A stretch of DNA of 64,000 bases from Nissolia schottii (Eukaryota; Streptophyta; Magnoliopsida; Fabales; Fabaceae): positions 1,566,689 to 1,630,688 of the forward strand of contig QANU01064559.1 in assembly GCA_003254905.1 (NCBI GenBank), given 5' to 3'. How positions within the stretch are numbered: position 1 is the stretch's first letter; each line of letters starts with the position of its first letter. The notes below the pieces were generated by a model. It was not told the origin of the DNA. It saw only the letters and a list, made by a program, of their open reading frames with translations, and made no database searches. The translations under genes and the position numbers were made by a program. Below, one piece after another: positions 24,867 to 37,874 of this stretch.

Positions 24867-27800
24867 TTAAGCATTCCCATTGGTAAATAGATATGATTTA
24901 CGAAGTCTCCTTTGTTCAGATAGTCGTTCCGCAAACCTACAACGTAATAGTTAAGTATGAAATTGTGATCAAAATTAAACAGAATAATATTCTCTCATAT
25001 TCATTTTCTCGTTTAAAGTAAATAGGCAACTTAACTTTGGAAATTATGTTTCAGTTTAATTTCTATGTATTGTAAGTGTAAAATATTTAGTTTTGTATTA
25101 TCATTCAATATGAAGTGTTGTCATAATAACAAAAATAGGTGCTCTTTAAGACGGTAGATAGCTACTTTTGATTATATCACAACAAATAATTAACGTAAAA
25201 TTTGTTTACACTTACCGTATCCAAAAATCCAAACTCGTTTATTTTTTCAGTGGCAATTTCCATGAAATCCAAGAGTTTGATCATACACGTAATCACTCTT
25301 TTAATTAATATATGAGTCCTGCTACACGTACGCCAAAAAATATACACCATACATATACCTTATATTTATATACATAAAGTTTGTGTTTTAATACATGTAA
25401 TGTTTGTGCACTTAATTAAGTATAATTGAGAATATCATCTATAAGTTTGTAATGTTTGTACCCTCATGAGAATAAAGTTTGTGCATTATTAATGGTGTAT
25501 GCATGAGTGTATAAAATAGGTGTACATGTAGCATTTTTGTTAATATATATTACCTCTTCAAGGCTTCCTTGTTTGTTTCATGGCAAGTTGGTTCATAAAG
25601 GCCAGTCATGAAATTAACCTTAGAAACTGGTTTATCCAACAATGCTTCCCCAACTTTCACCAAATCATTCAAATTCTTCTCAGTGGCCACATCAACCGAA
25701 GATAAGTCCCCAGTTAATGCATCTTCCTGCATTTTTTTTAAAAGTAAAGTTTATGTAATAATTTATCTCCAGAGATAAGAATTATTTGTAATTAAATTTA
25801 ATATTTTGATAAAATATTGTTATTGTAAAAGTTTTTAGCTAAAATACATTTTTGGTCCTCTAGTTATACCTAATTTATCAGTTGAGGCCTCTATTTTGTT
25901 AAGTTGATACAATACCTAATTTGTTCAATTCAGTTCCTTACATTTTAAGTCACTATCAATTTGGTCTCCTGATTATTAAATTAGTCAAAATTGGATACGC
26001 GACAAAGATCAAGTCATAACTTCCTCATTCCAAGTCCAATTGAGTTAAATTAAGTGTCATTTTAAAATCAAGAAAAAGATCTATAACTCTTATTAAGCCT
26101 TCGACAACTAGTTCATAAGATTTTGGAGGTCAAACAAGGTTTATAAGTGATTAGATTGAAAGTGATAAGACCAAATCGAGCGTAAAGAACTAGGTTGACA
26201 GCCATTTGAAAGGCAAGGGGACAAATTTGGGGGGGGGGGGGGAATTGAAAAAATGTTTTGGCTAAAATTATTTTGTACAATCATTCAAATTTGCATTGTC
26301 ACAACGGGATGAAGGTGAGTCTAGCTTATCAAAGTTTAGACTCGACTCAATAATAATATGCTTGACTTGGGTTCCAGCTCAATAACAACTAGTGAGTCTA
26401 TTTTTCAAGTTAAAACTCAGCTCATTGAAAACTCACCAAGCTTTAGCTAAGTGACAAATTGTTTCAAGCTCCACAAGATAAGCTAGAATAACAAACCCAA
26501 TTAAATACAAACCAAGTCGTATAGGGTTAATAAAACAAAATCTCAACTACAATAATATTATTATTATGTACAGAAAAATAATGTCAAAATATAATTATAT
26601 ATAAAATCAAGTAATATCGGTGTAACCTGAATTCGAAGATAGTTTTGTTCAGATTTGATTGCTCGAAACAGCGAGGCAAGGTGAAAATCAACCATGTCAG
26701 CACTAGCTTGATTAAAGGCATCAATCAAAGGGCTGCCACCACTTGCGGTTAACCAACTAAATATCCCCCATTTTGCTGCATCATTTGCACTGTATTTCAT
26801 GTCCACTTGTTGTGAACCTGTCCCCAAAGATATCACCAAGAACTTGTCGATTTGCATGGGTTCTATATTTATGGCTGCACTTTGTCCATGGTGCCTAATG
26901 TGGTAATTTGACACTTCTGCCACCGCAACCAATGTCTGCGAAGGGTCATGTATATATCTCAATATTATTTAATGGATTTCGCTAACAGGTGTCATGAGGA
27001 CACTTGTTAAGAAAGTATAAATAATATTTTTATATTAAAAAATGTAAAATGTGTATGTTTTCAATAATATTCAATGCTTTATAAACTTAAGCCTTTTTAT
27101 TTTAGTTTCCTTAATTAAGGGTTTATATGTAACTTTTAATACAATTATTCTTTTCTCTTTATCCAACTTAAGCTTTTGAAATAGGTGATTTTTTTAATAA
27201 TATATTATAGGTTCGAAATATGTTTTAGATTTTGGATAAATTTTTAAGATTTGGTTAAGGATTTAATTTTTTTTTGTTTTAACATATAAAAAATTATATG
27301 ATTTTAGTCCTTATTGTTAATGGTTGACATAGCTAATAAAGTGTCACATCAGCAGTGTTACGTGAGCAAAATAAATTGACTCGACACATAACTTGCTGTT
27401 CGACTCAAATTTGCCCCCAAATCATCATTCAAGTCAAATCACAGGTTATGAGTTAGGTAGATCAATTTTGCTCACATAATACTATTGATGTGACACAATG
27501 TTAGTAAGATTAACAGTTAACATATTTTCACTAATGACAAAGACTAAAATCACAAAGTCTCACTAATAACACAAACTAAATTAAATCATATAACTTTTTA
27601 AGAATCTAAATTAAATTTCAAATATTTGTCGGGGATCTTAAACATATTTAAATCTATATTATATTGAAGCTTGCATAAAAATCTATAGCTGCAAAAAAAA
27701 AAGTCTATATTTGTGGTACCGGGTTATTTGCAGCAACACCACCATCAATAAGATCAAACTTGCTGAGAACTTGGCCATTCTCATTCTTGGTTTCAAAGTA

Positions 27801-30800
27801 ATGAGCTGGCAGATATGTTGGAGCTGCTGATGTTGCTATGCATATATCTGACAGCAACGCATTCAAATATGACTTCTCCTCCAACTGTGTGATAGAAATT
27901 TTGCATTTGAAAATAATATAATTAATTAATATTATTATATTATATATAATATCTAATGCTAATGAGTTTATAAATAATAAATAAATAAAAATATCTAATG
28001 ATAATGCTAATATTGACAAATCAGACAATAGGCCACATTCATTTATTTGCTACAATAACAAATTCTATTTAAATCATGTGTTACTAACAAGGTCATTAAG
28101 TTCTCAAATTAATTCGTAAACTCTTATGAATTTACAATTTTAGTATACAAAATGAATTATCATTTTTATTGGTAAATTCGTACGAGTTTAAGTAAACTCT
28201 TAACAAAATCAGTAAACTCTCGAGTTTGTTAAAGGTTCACGAATTTACTTAAACTTTTAGGTTTGTCAACTTGATTACTAGTACAGGGCAGGCACCCCGT
28301 GTCTGCTAATGTTGAACATGTAGGATGTAACTATTTTGCGAATTGTAATTATAAAAGAATAACTTCTTTATTTAAATTATTTTTATGTGTAACCATTAAA
28401 AAGAACTACTCATATATATTAAAGAGAGGTATAATGGTCCACAAAAATGTGACTAAGAGTCAATTGAAACTCTCTAATCCCATTTATTAGAGGTATAGAA
28501 GATAATAACCTATTTGTCCACATCACTGTATGGTTTTAAACCCTTTAAATTTTTGAGTGGTGCTACGTATACGCCTAAAATTGTATCAACATACAACCAA
28601 CAAAATAAATTGGAGAGAAAAAATACAGATTGAAATATATTTAATAGGAAAGAGAAATACAAATCTTTGTATGTAACCCCTTTCTCAAAATTTTGTTGAA
28701 CCACTCCTCTCTTACGTACAGTTTCGCCTTCGTCTATGCATCTATGCCGCCCTCAACGGCTTCAACATCCACTCACGTCCTTCAACCGCCACCCAAACGG
28801 TGTTCACCTCCTTCAACCGCCGCCTCGAATGGTGTTCACGTCTAATCTCACGTCCACTCACGTCCTCCCTCATGTCCTTGTCACGTTCTCTTCACGACTA
28901 ACTTATCTTGACGTCGTCGTGCTCAACCCGCGATGACCACGAACGACATTCACGAACCTAACATACTCACCAGGAAAGAATGGACAAACCCCAATATAAA
29001 AAATGAACAAATCTGTTCATATAAAATGAACAAACTCATATAACTGTAGTGAACAAACCTACCTAATAAGAATAAACAAACCGCAATACAAAAATGAACA
29101 AACCTGTTCATATAAAACGAACAAACCCATATAACTGTAGCGAATAAGCCTATCTAACAAGAATGGAAAAACTCCACCACAAAAAATGAACAAACCTGTT
29201 CACATAAACGAACAAACCTTATTAACTGTTGTGAACAAATCTACCTAATAAGAATAGACAAACCCCAACACAAAAAATGAACAAACCTATTCATATAAAA
29301 CAAACAAACTCATATAACAGTAATGAACAAACTTACCTAATAAGAATGAACAAACCCCACCACAAAAAATGAACAAACATGTACATATAAACGAACAAAT
29401 CTTATTAACTGTAGTGAACAAACCTACCTAATAAGAATAACAAACATGTTCATATAAAACGAAGAAACCCCATATAACTGTAGTGAACAAATCTACCTAA
29501 TAAGAATGAACAAACCCCAACACAAAAAATGAACAAACATGTTCATACAAATGAACAAACCTTATTAACTGTAATAAACAAAACTATCTAATAAGAATGA
29601 ACAAACTCTAATACAAAAAATGAACAAACCTATTCATGTAAAGGTACAATAAAGGTAATATAGCGATAAGGAAAAAAATACCGATGAGCAAAAAAAAGGT
29701 AAAAAACAACACTATGGGGTTGCAGGATTGAGAGGGGATAAACAAAATCTGATCTGCAAAATATAGCAATGAGAAACGACAGAGGACATGCTGGGGAAGA
29801 GAGACGATGTGAGGGAGAGACGACGTGGGGGAGGACTTGAACGCTGTTTGGGGTGATGGTTGAAGGACGTGAGCGAATGTTGAAGCTGTTGAGGGTGGCG
29901 TAGATGCGTAGACAGAGGTGACGGGTTTGAGGAAAGAAGTAAACGGGATTGAGAAAAGAAAGAGAGGGGCGTGAGAAATTTGAAAGGAAAATACAGATTG
30001 AAATATATTTAATAAGAGAGAAAAATACAAATCTTTATACGTATAAAAGGTTGATTGACTATACGATGGCACCAAATTTAATGTACACCGAGACTTTTTG
30101 TAAATTTCTCTTTGTACCATAAAGTTTCCCTTTTTCTATACATGTTTTTTTATTGACTTATTTTTATGATTTATATAATTGTGGAAGACTTTGTTTTCGC
30201 AATTTCAAGAGATAAAATATTAATGATTATTTTCCTTTTCAACAAGTGCGTTTCTTAAAGTTGAACTTGTGTCTACGTCTATGAAGAATTAAGTTTATTG
30301 TCACTCGTCAAATAACTTATTGATTTTATTTTTTTTCTATAAATAATAAAATTAAGAAAAGAGATATGTAGGGATATGCATGATGAACCTGAAAGCTGGA
30401 AAAGATGGTGGGTTGAAGGTGCTTGATGTCAAAAGCTGGGATGACAACGTTGGTAAGAGTTTGGTGCAATTTTGCGTCTCCTAGTTTTTCCCTAACAAGC
30501 TTATGTAAATACTTGCCGTTGTACAGTGGTCCCCACACATATTTCACGAGCTTCATGATGTATGAGAGTAAATGGTTGGATCTGCATCCATATGACGATA
30601 CCATTACCATATTGTAAATTTAAAAATATATATAAAGCTAGGAAGATACATATGACATAAATAAATCTGTTATATTATTTGTATATCTAAAAAATTGACA
30701 CATTGTATACATCATATAGAGAAACAAATATTATAAAGTGAGGGAAACAAACGTTACAAAACAGATAAATAAATATATTATCAAACACATAAATGAGTAA

Positions 30801-33140
30801 TATTAACCACATTTGTACCGTGCACGCACAAAATAGAGAAATAAACATTATCAAACGTATAATCAAGTAATATTAAACATACCATATCCGTGCACATATA
30901 AATGTTTGATAGCAATATTTGTTTCTCTGTTTTGTAATATTTGTTTCTCTATTTTACAATTGTTTCTTTGCATACTGTATACATGGTGTTTGTTTTGGAG
31001 TGTAGTATTTTTGTAAATATAAATACCCACCCACCCTGTTCCCAAATCAAATTAATGCTCAGGTTTCTATTTTAATATTTCTACAAATAATTATCTACTT
31101 ATTAAATTCAGACAATATTAATCATTAATTACTTCCTCCATCCCAAACCGTGTCATTTTGGTTGAATGCATGTGTATTAAAAAACCTAAAATTAAGTGTA
31201 GTTTAAGGAGTAATTTTGCTAAATTATCCTTATTTAATTTTAGTATACACTAGTAATATGCTCCAAGAAATTAAATTAGCCATATACTCCCTCTGCCCTT
31301 TGTTTGTTGTTGTTTCTCAAACAAAAATTTGTCTAAGATTAATTATCATTTGATTATATTAGAGAAACATTAAATGTATTTTTTACACTTATACCATTAT
31401 TATCTATCGTAATTCCCATAACACTTAATAATTACATCACTTATTGCTTAAGTTAATTTTGTCTATGCATTCTATATTTTCTCTATCTAGTATAAATTAA
31501 ATGATTTCTTAAACTGTGTATTTTTGTTAAAAATGACAAAAAATGGGCAGAGTAAGTAATTGAAAACTTAACAATAAATGTTACCTAAAAAATTGATAGA
31601 TAAATTTGGGACAAAAAAATTGACTAAAGTGACGGATAATTTGGGATAGAGAGATTATTTTTCTAATATATCCTTGTTAAATGTAAGTAGTAGAAAAAGA
31701 GTGAAAGTAAAGAGATAATAAATGAAAGTAAAGATATTAAATGGGGACAATTTTATAAAGTATTATCAATTTTTTTCTTTAATATTTTTTCAATATTTTT
31801 TTAAGACAAATGTTTAATCGGCCGACAACATCAATCCGAAACAATACGCGAAACTCACTAAGCAATAAAACTCATTTGAATTTTAACCACAAGCGTTATT
31901 TATTTTCTCCGTTATATATTCTCCCGAAACTTATTTTGGGTTGTGTAACGCTACTTTTTTCTAATAGTCAAAGTGGACATTAAGTAGAGAATAGGAGGAG
32001 TACACCTTCTGATCTTTATTGTTAGATCACAAGGTTCTTCGCACTCCTTACTTAACAAACAACGTCTTAGAAAGCACTTATGTATGGTTAGTTAATTACT
32101 TTTGTGGGAAGATTTTTGGGGAGTGCTCAAGGTAGAAGTCCTTGATATCTTTGGCTGCATATAAGGGTCGATTATTTTCATTTGGAGCAGTAAGCATTGT
32201 GGTCACTAATCCACCAGTGCTTGTTCCTGTGATCACATCAAAGTAATCTGCCAATCTCACATGTTCTCCATCCAGCCTCTGCATATATATACAAGTAATT
32301 TTTCATTTTAATTTCTTTTTTGTTATAGGAAGATCTATGAATTTCTTTTAAAATATAAGGCATGAGTTTTAATGGACGGCACTAATTATTAAGAAATTAG
32401 GGGATGCTCATGGAGCATGAATGAATTGTATAATTATACCGAATAATTGAGTAATATTGGTCTCAACTACCTTAAACTTTTGTTTTGACATGTCACTTTA
32501 CATCATTAGATAGTGAGTATAATTATGGTCAATGCCCCATAATCATCCAATAATTCTTTAGTTAATAAAAGTCTAGTGAAATTGAATGATTGAGAAATTA
32601 TTGTATGATCATAAAATGTTATACTGCATAAGACTGGTCATGAGTCAAGTCGACCCACAAAACCCGATAAAATGACTCCAACCTCAATAGGTCGAGTTGG
32701 ATGGGTCGTTGGGTCAGGCAAACGAACAATGTGGTACATCAGACAGATGGTCACAAGTTGTATTTGACCCAATAACCCGGATATGTGTGTGTGTGTCTGT
32801 GTGTGTGTGAGCTTAATAGTGTACATGCTTATGACCACACACAAAAAATGACATTTAAGTCTGTAATTAGTTAGAAGAGCTTACACATAAAATTACAATA
32901 TCATTCTGTGTGTAATCAAAAATACCTCCGAAATGACCACGCAACAATTTCACTTTAAGAGTTTGATCTAAGATTACTATGGAGTGTTAATTAATTAATT
33001 ACCTGAAGCTCTGATTCAAGGAAAGCAAGCATAACTGATGGAATGATTCCCCTAATACCACCACCATCAATGCTGAGTACAGTAACAAGGTGTCCCTCAT
33101 CATCACTTGGAGTTATAGGCATCAGTTTCTTTGCTTCCAT
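24867..33140 (-). CDS. Patatin-like phospholipase A (gene A, seven exons, 408 aa)
   Basis: Exons (minus): 33003-33140, 32100-32278, 30389-30581, 27720-27884, 26627-26935, 25554-25726, 24867-24936; 1227 bases, all frames open, GT..AG borders. Patatins release fatty acids from phospholipids and galactolipids with a Ser-Asp dyad. Visible here are the oxyanion loop DGGGIRG (25-31), GTSTGG with nucleophile Ser66, and [11 protein letters not shown] with Asp217. There is no signal peptide, and about 400 aa is normal for the cytosolic group (pPLA-II / PLP type). Such genes often respond to wounding, pathogens or jasmonate, which the sequence cannot show. The start ATG opens MEAKKLM, matching gene B. 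Introns hold several small elements, and intron 3 is stretched by a 1.5-kb repeat. A near-identical divergent partner starts at 43018. Confidence 0.93.
25318..25540. mobile_element. MITE copy 2, inside gene A intron 6
   Basis: Reverse orientation relative to copy 1: starts cctgctacacgtacgcc and ends tgtacatgtagcattttt. It lies 14 bases from the last base of exon 6 (25554) and so next to the splice donor. The corresponding intron of the 20.6-21.5 kb remnant is about 230 bp and lacks it. Confidence 0.82.
25837..26268. mobile_element. Inverted-repeat insertion in gene A intron 5
   Basis: Left end ttttagctaaaatacatttt and right end ttttggctaaaattatttt form imperfect terminal inverted repeats of about 20 bp. 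The remnant copy at 21250-21300 has matching intron sequence without this block, acting as an empty site. Contains a run of 13 G near 26230. Non-coding. Confidence 0.65.
27210..27656. mobile_element. Foldback element in gene A intron 4
   Basis: Two arms of nearly 200 bases are inverted copies. The left arm has gattttagtccttattgtta and gtgtcacatcagcagtgtta. The right arm has the complements, around caatgttagtaag and actaaaatcac. The spacer is short. Non-coding, with no transposase. Confidence 0.65.
28549..30095. mobile_element. Composite repeat element in gene A intron 3
   Basis: Inner arms are inverted: ctatgcatctatgccgccct near 28733 against its diverged complement near 29900. Outside them a 50-bp block (aatacagattgaaatatatt) occurs at both ends in direct orientation (28625-28675 and 29990-30040). 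Between the arms lies a tandem array of about 92-bp units. The left edge gtgctacgtatacgcc resembles the MITE termini found elsewhere here. No reading frame with known domains. Confidence 0.65.
28978..29643. repeat. Minisatellite, about eight units of about 92 bp
   Basis: Each unit runs roughly gaacaaaccccaacacaaaa, tgaacaaacctgttcatata, cgaacaaac, taactgtagtgaacaaa, cctacctaataagaat. Two unit types partly alternate: one with cccatataactgtag and one with ccttattaactgtag. One unit is shortened by about 20 bases. Not a CRISPR: no unique spacers, and a plant intron. Confidence 0.88.
31129..31655. mobile_element. Nested Stowaway-like MITEs in gene A intron 2
   Basis: An outer pair (ttacttcctccatcccaaac at 31129; ttgggatagagagatta near 31640) encloses an inner pair (tactccctctgccctttg near 31286; aaaatgggcagagtaagta ending near 31558). 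The cuccctcc-type ends and flanking TA are typical of Tc1/Mariner-derived Stowaway elements. Confidence 0.65.
32784..32808. repeat. (TG)n microsatellite in gene A intron 1
   Basis: Interrupted tgtgtg run. Confidence 0.85.
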
Positions 33141-33217
33141 TGAGCTAGAAAAAAAAAACCAAATTAAAATGTTGTATTGAGTTTATTGGATGAGTAGCCA
33201 CGAGAAATAGAGAGAGC

Positions 33218-33226
33218 TATATATAA
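33218..33226 (-). promoter_or_regulatory. TATA box of patatin gene A
   Basis: TATATATAG on the minus strand, about 78 bases before the ATG at 33140. The same nine bases precede gene B, which supports the reading. Confidence 0.6.
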
Positions 33227-34139
33227 TATGTGGAGGGAGCTTGGACCTTCAACAAGCTTGATTATAATATCTTTTGTGATGTTAAGATAATTCTAATACT
33301 TGTTTTTTTTTTTGTTTTTTTNAACTCATGTAGAAAAACAAGTATAACACCGAATACACAATCATCGACTAAAACGGCATGAATTGGATAAGCTTCGTTA
33401 AAATTTCCTTAAAAAAAATCAGAAAAAAATCTAAAGGGAAAAAACTTAAAGCCTCGTTACTTAACGTTAAAATTTCATACCAGAGGAAAAACTTCTCCAT
33501 AAAGCATATGATGCTTGTGTTACAATGATACAAAAAAAGGTAGAAGAAGTGACAAGTTTGCTAGGCATTCATCTTTTTAACATTTGTCCTAATATAGATG
33601 GATGGGAATGCGAAGTGAACGAATTACAAAGAACGACGTCACTTTGCTAGCCCTTTTATATATATATATATATATATATACCCACATACAGATACACACA
33701 CATATATGACTTCTTGTATAGACTATATAATTAGAGAGTAATATTTTTTTCCCATGTAAATCCTGGATAGTGATGGCCCCTTCAAGAGGGGATGTATGTA
33801 GATTGGAGTTTATGGAACTTGGAATACCGGTGTTCTTTTTCCTTAATTCGTGTTCTCAAGTTTGAGTTCTAAGTAGTGAGTATTGAAAAATTAGTGTCGA
33901 AAAAGTCATGTTTCTTATAAAATCTTAAATGCTCAAATATGATTACTAATAGAAATTGTTTTGTCTAAATTTGTCCTCCTTTCATGAAAACCACACATAT
34001 ATACAACTGATATGTCAATGTCGCAGCAAAACCTTCTAAAGATAGCATTACTAATTTTGGAATCCCAATCAAGAAAACAAAAATATGCACCTAGCAGAAA
34101 TCCCCCTAAAATATATATAAATTGATATTATCTGTATTT

Positions 34140-34540
34140 AATTACATCTCCTAATTACAGCTCAACTATTGATTGATATTTTCTATATTTGACTACGTTA
34201 TCCATTAATACCCCCCTCAAGTTGGAGCATGTATCATGAATGCCCAACTTGACCAAGATTGTTGTAAACTTGTTGGTACCGAGAGCCTTGGTGAAAATGT
34301 CAGCCAGTTGAACTTGTGTTGGGACATATGATGGAAGCAGCCGTTTATGCACTATCTCATCCCTAACAAGATGACAGTTGACTTCAATGTGCTTCGTGCG
34401 CTCATGGAAGACAGGGTTTTTACCAATGTGGAGTGCCGCTTGCCTGTCGCAATGGAGACGAATGGGGCAAGATGATGCACGAATAAATCGGAGAGTATAT
34501 CTTTAATCCACTTCAGTTCTTGTGTCTTCTTAGCCATCAG
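34140..34540 (-). mobile_element. Copia 3' fragment (end of RNase H, polypurine tract, LTR start)
   Basis: On the minus strand the frame carries the Copia C-terminal block [18 protein letters not shown], then ttgaggggggtatt (polypurine tract and LTR start at about 34207). Upstream, [13 protein letters not shown] is disrupted. The fragment abuts a second Copia fragment on the opposite strand. Confidence 0.8.
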
Positions 34541-36490
34541 AGAGTATATATCCCATTGTTACCTCTCACCCTCCAACCCTTTCCCCTACCAATCCTCTAC
34601 CCAATCCCTCACTTCACCTGTCTACAAGAATCATCAAGCCTCTTGCATATTTACAAGATTATCAATGTAACATGGCTACTACCTCTCAGCCTGCAACATC
34701 TTCTTTTCCCAGGTATCCTCTTTACCATTTCATATCATATCATATTCTGCATTATCTGATACACATAAATCCTTTTCATTGGCCATTTCCTCCACCACCG
34801 AACCCAATTCTTTCAAGGAGGCAATGAATCATGTCCGTTGGAGGGATGCTTTTGATGCTGAACTTCAGGCTTTGCAAGCCGACCACACTTGGTAACTCGC
34901 ATCTCTCCCTGTTAGAAAGAAAGAAATAGGATACAAGTGGGTCTTCAAGAAGAAATTTAAGCCTGATGGACCTATTTAAAGCCACAAAGCACGCCTCATG
35001 GCGAAAGGATAGACATAGACTGATGGTATCGGTTACAAAGAGACATTCAGTCTAGTGGTCAAAATGATTACCCTTCGTGTGTTATTGGCACTCATTGCAG
35101 TCAAGGATTGGTTTCTCCATCAGCTTGATGTCAATACTGCCTTTCTCCACGGTGATTTGCATGAGGAAGTTTATATGGTGCCACCTCCAAGACTGCCTTT
35201 GTTTGATCCCCATCTTGTTTGTAAGCTCCAAAAATCCCTTTATAGGATGAAGTAGGCTGGTCGGCAATGGAACGAGTAGTTAACCTTTGTTCTGCTCCAC
35301 CATGGCTACACGCAGCCCAAGTCTGACTATTCTTTGTTCTGCAAGACAAATGGGGGCTCTTTTACTGCTGTTCTAGTCTATGTTGATGACTTGGTGTTGG
35401 CTGGCAATGACCTCACCAAAATCCAATCTCTCAAAGCTTTGCTACATTCCCGTTTCACCATTAAGGATCTTGGCACACGCAAGTACTTTCTTGGGATGAA
35501 GGTTTCCCTTATATCCAAAGGGATTGCGGTGTATCAAAGAAAATATACCCTTGATCTTCTGAGTGACATTGGTTATACTGCAGCCAGACCTGCATCTACA
35601 CCTATGGATTATACCATTCGTCTTTCCAAGGAGTTTGGTGAACCTCTTTCTGACTCTCACCCCGACACGGCCTGACATATCCTTTGCCGTTAACAAACTG
35701 AGTTAGTTCCTTTCATGTACCAATGTTGTTCATCTTTAGGCTGCTCAGCGAATCCTTTGTTATCTTAAGGCCACCCCTGGCACTGGCTTGTTCTTCCCTT
35801 CAAACTCTAACTTACAGCTGCAATGTTTCTCTAATTCTGATTGGGGGCATGCTTGGATACTCGTTGATCTGTCACTGGATATTGCTTTTCTCTTGGTTCT
35901 GCTCTTGTGTCCTAGAAGAGCAAGAAGCAATCTGTTATCTCCCATTCTTCTTCCGAGGCCGATATAGGACCTTGGCTCACATTGCTTGTAAGGCTCAATG
36001 GATTCTTTATTTGCTCGCTGATTTTGGCATAGTCATTCCCCCTCCAGCACTATTTTGTGACAATCAATCTTCCCTCCACATCGTTGGAATTCCCGTGTTC
36101 CACGAGCGTACTAAGCATATTGAGCTTGATTGCCACCTCGTTCAAGAGAAATTACGGGCAGACATCCTCAGTTTGCTTCCCATCGCAACTTCTGTTCAGG
36201 TTGCTGACATCCTCAAGAAGCTGCTTGCTCCAGGGCCTTTCAATGCTTTAAAATCCAAGCTGGGTATGCTGGATTTTCATACTCCAGCTTGAGGGGGGTA
36301 TTACCTTATATTTAAACTTTTGTTAGGTGGTTAGTTTGTTAAAATAGTTTGTTGTGCAGTTAGCTTGCTGTTGTGTCATTGTTCACCCTTGTAATCAACC
36401 TAAGGCTCACTATAAATACTTTTGTATATACTGCTATGATGATTGAATAGAATATTCAGTTCAAGAATTCTTCTTCTCTCTTTTTATTTC
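34541..36490 (+). mobile_element. Degenerate Copia element: RT, RNase H and 3' LTR
   Basis: Reading on the plus strand gives RT start (VRWRDAFDAELQALQADHTW), [34 protein letters not shown] with the YVDD catalytic motif, then RNase H pieces (DNQSSLHI, TKHIELDCHLV) and a C-terminal block. Several in-frame stops and frame shifts break it, so no working protein is possible. A polypurine tract gaggggggta at 36291-36300 is followed by an LTR-like stretch with a TATA (ctataaatac) that fades near 36490. No 5' part (gag, protease, integrase) is present. Confidence 0.87.
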
Positions 36491-37874
36491 ATTCTACCCT
36501 GGTGAGAAGCTCTCTCCCATGGAGTTTGTGATTAGTCAATCTTTCTATCAAGGGATGTCCTGGTTAAGGAGAAAAACGAGTGAAGGCTTGATTGTTAATT
36601 ACTTTTTTTTATTATTAGAAGAGAAGATTGCTAATTACTAAATAGACATTGACATATAGTATATATTTAACTTAAACAATAAAGATAAAATTGAAATTTT
36701 TGACCGACCAAAAGAATGAAAGTTAGCATTCTCTACTTCCTAGTCATAATAAATTCTTAACCAACATCTCCTTTACAATAATTTCTTACATCCTCCTCCT
36801 TAAAACCCATTTAATGAGTGCTTTAAATATGAATAAAAAATTTGAGTGTTCCAAAAACATTATCAATCATTTAACTTTTAGTTTATATATAAATATTATA
36901 AATTAAAATGAATGGTTGATAATATTTATAAAACATGCATTAAATGTATTACAGAAATATATAATAATTTCTCGTTCGTTACTCGATAACACCAAATGGC
37001 TTTGTGACGAAATTTTTGTGAAATCAAAGAACGTGATATATATTTAAAAGAAAAACTCATTGTTTAAAGTTAAAATACCATTGTGTGCGTAATTAAAAAT
37101 ATATATTCAACATATTACTCTATAACTACGCGAAATTCTGCCTAATTGTGGGTAAAAAACATTGTAGGAATTCTTTTGTTAGTACATGAATTCCCAAAAT
37201 GGTCTTTCCTCGTTGTGTAACTCGACAACCATTGATATTATCTTCGTTGTCTGGTTGAAGCTTGAAACCCTCCTGCATGTGTTTTGCAATTACAACGCGT
37301 TTGATTACTAGTAGTGCAGTGTATTGATAAAGTGTGTTTAATATCTCTAGTCAAACTTGTGGTGATAACCATAGATGCATAATTTTTTTTATAATAATTT
37401 TTTATTATTATTTAAAGCGTATAAATTAGTTTTTCAAATTATTTGCAATGCACTATTAGTGTAAAATGTTTTAACACATTCATACTCTAATTAATTATTA
37501 TATGTATTGTCACATCATTTAAAATGTTTAACTACTCTCAAAATATTATGGATTTTTTTTTAAACATTGGAGTTTTGTTCTCTTAAATAAATAACTTTTA
37601 GTCTCAAAATATTAAAGACCGAGAGTGCTGTTGAAATAATGAGGTTTAGACCTATAAGTATAGTGCGTTGTTTAATTTGTATAAAATCATAGCAAAGCCT
37701 TTTGTTAATAGAAAGAAAAATGGCATCCACGTTGGTTGGTGAAACAGTTTGCATTTGTGTGAATGGGAATCAAACTTTTGATGGCGCTTAATAGCCAATG
37801 ATTAAGTAACTTGGTGGTTGGAAATTTCAAAAATTAAGGTTTTCCCGTTAAAGTTAGATTTTCAAAAAGAGTTT

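Noticed and set aside
26228-26245. Run of 13 G in gene A intron 5 as a possible quadruplex signal
   Set aside because: A lone homopolymer inside a transposon-like insertion; no set of four G-tracts.
28736-28936. 66-codon plus-strand frame and its counterpart at 29608-30120
   Set aside because: They are the two inverted arms of a repeat element, without conserved domains.
28978-29643. CRISPR-like array of regular repeats
   Set aside because: Units are contiguous with no unique spacers, and the setting is a plant intron; it is a minisatellite.
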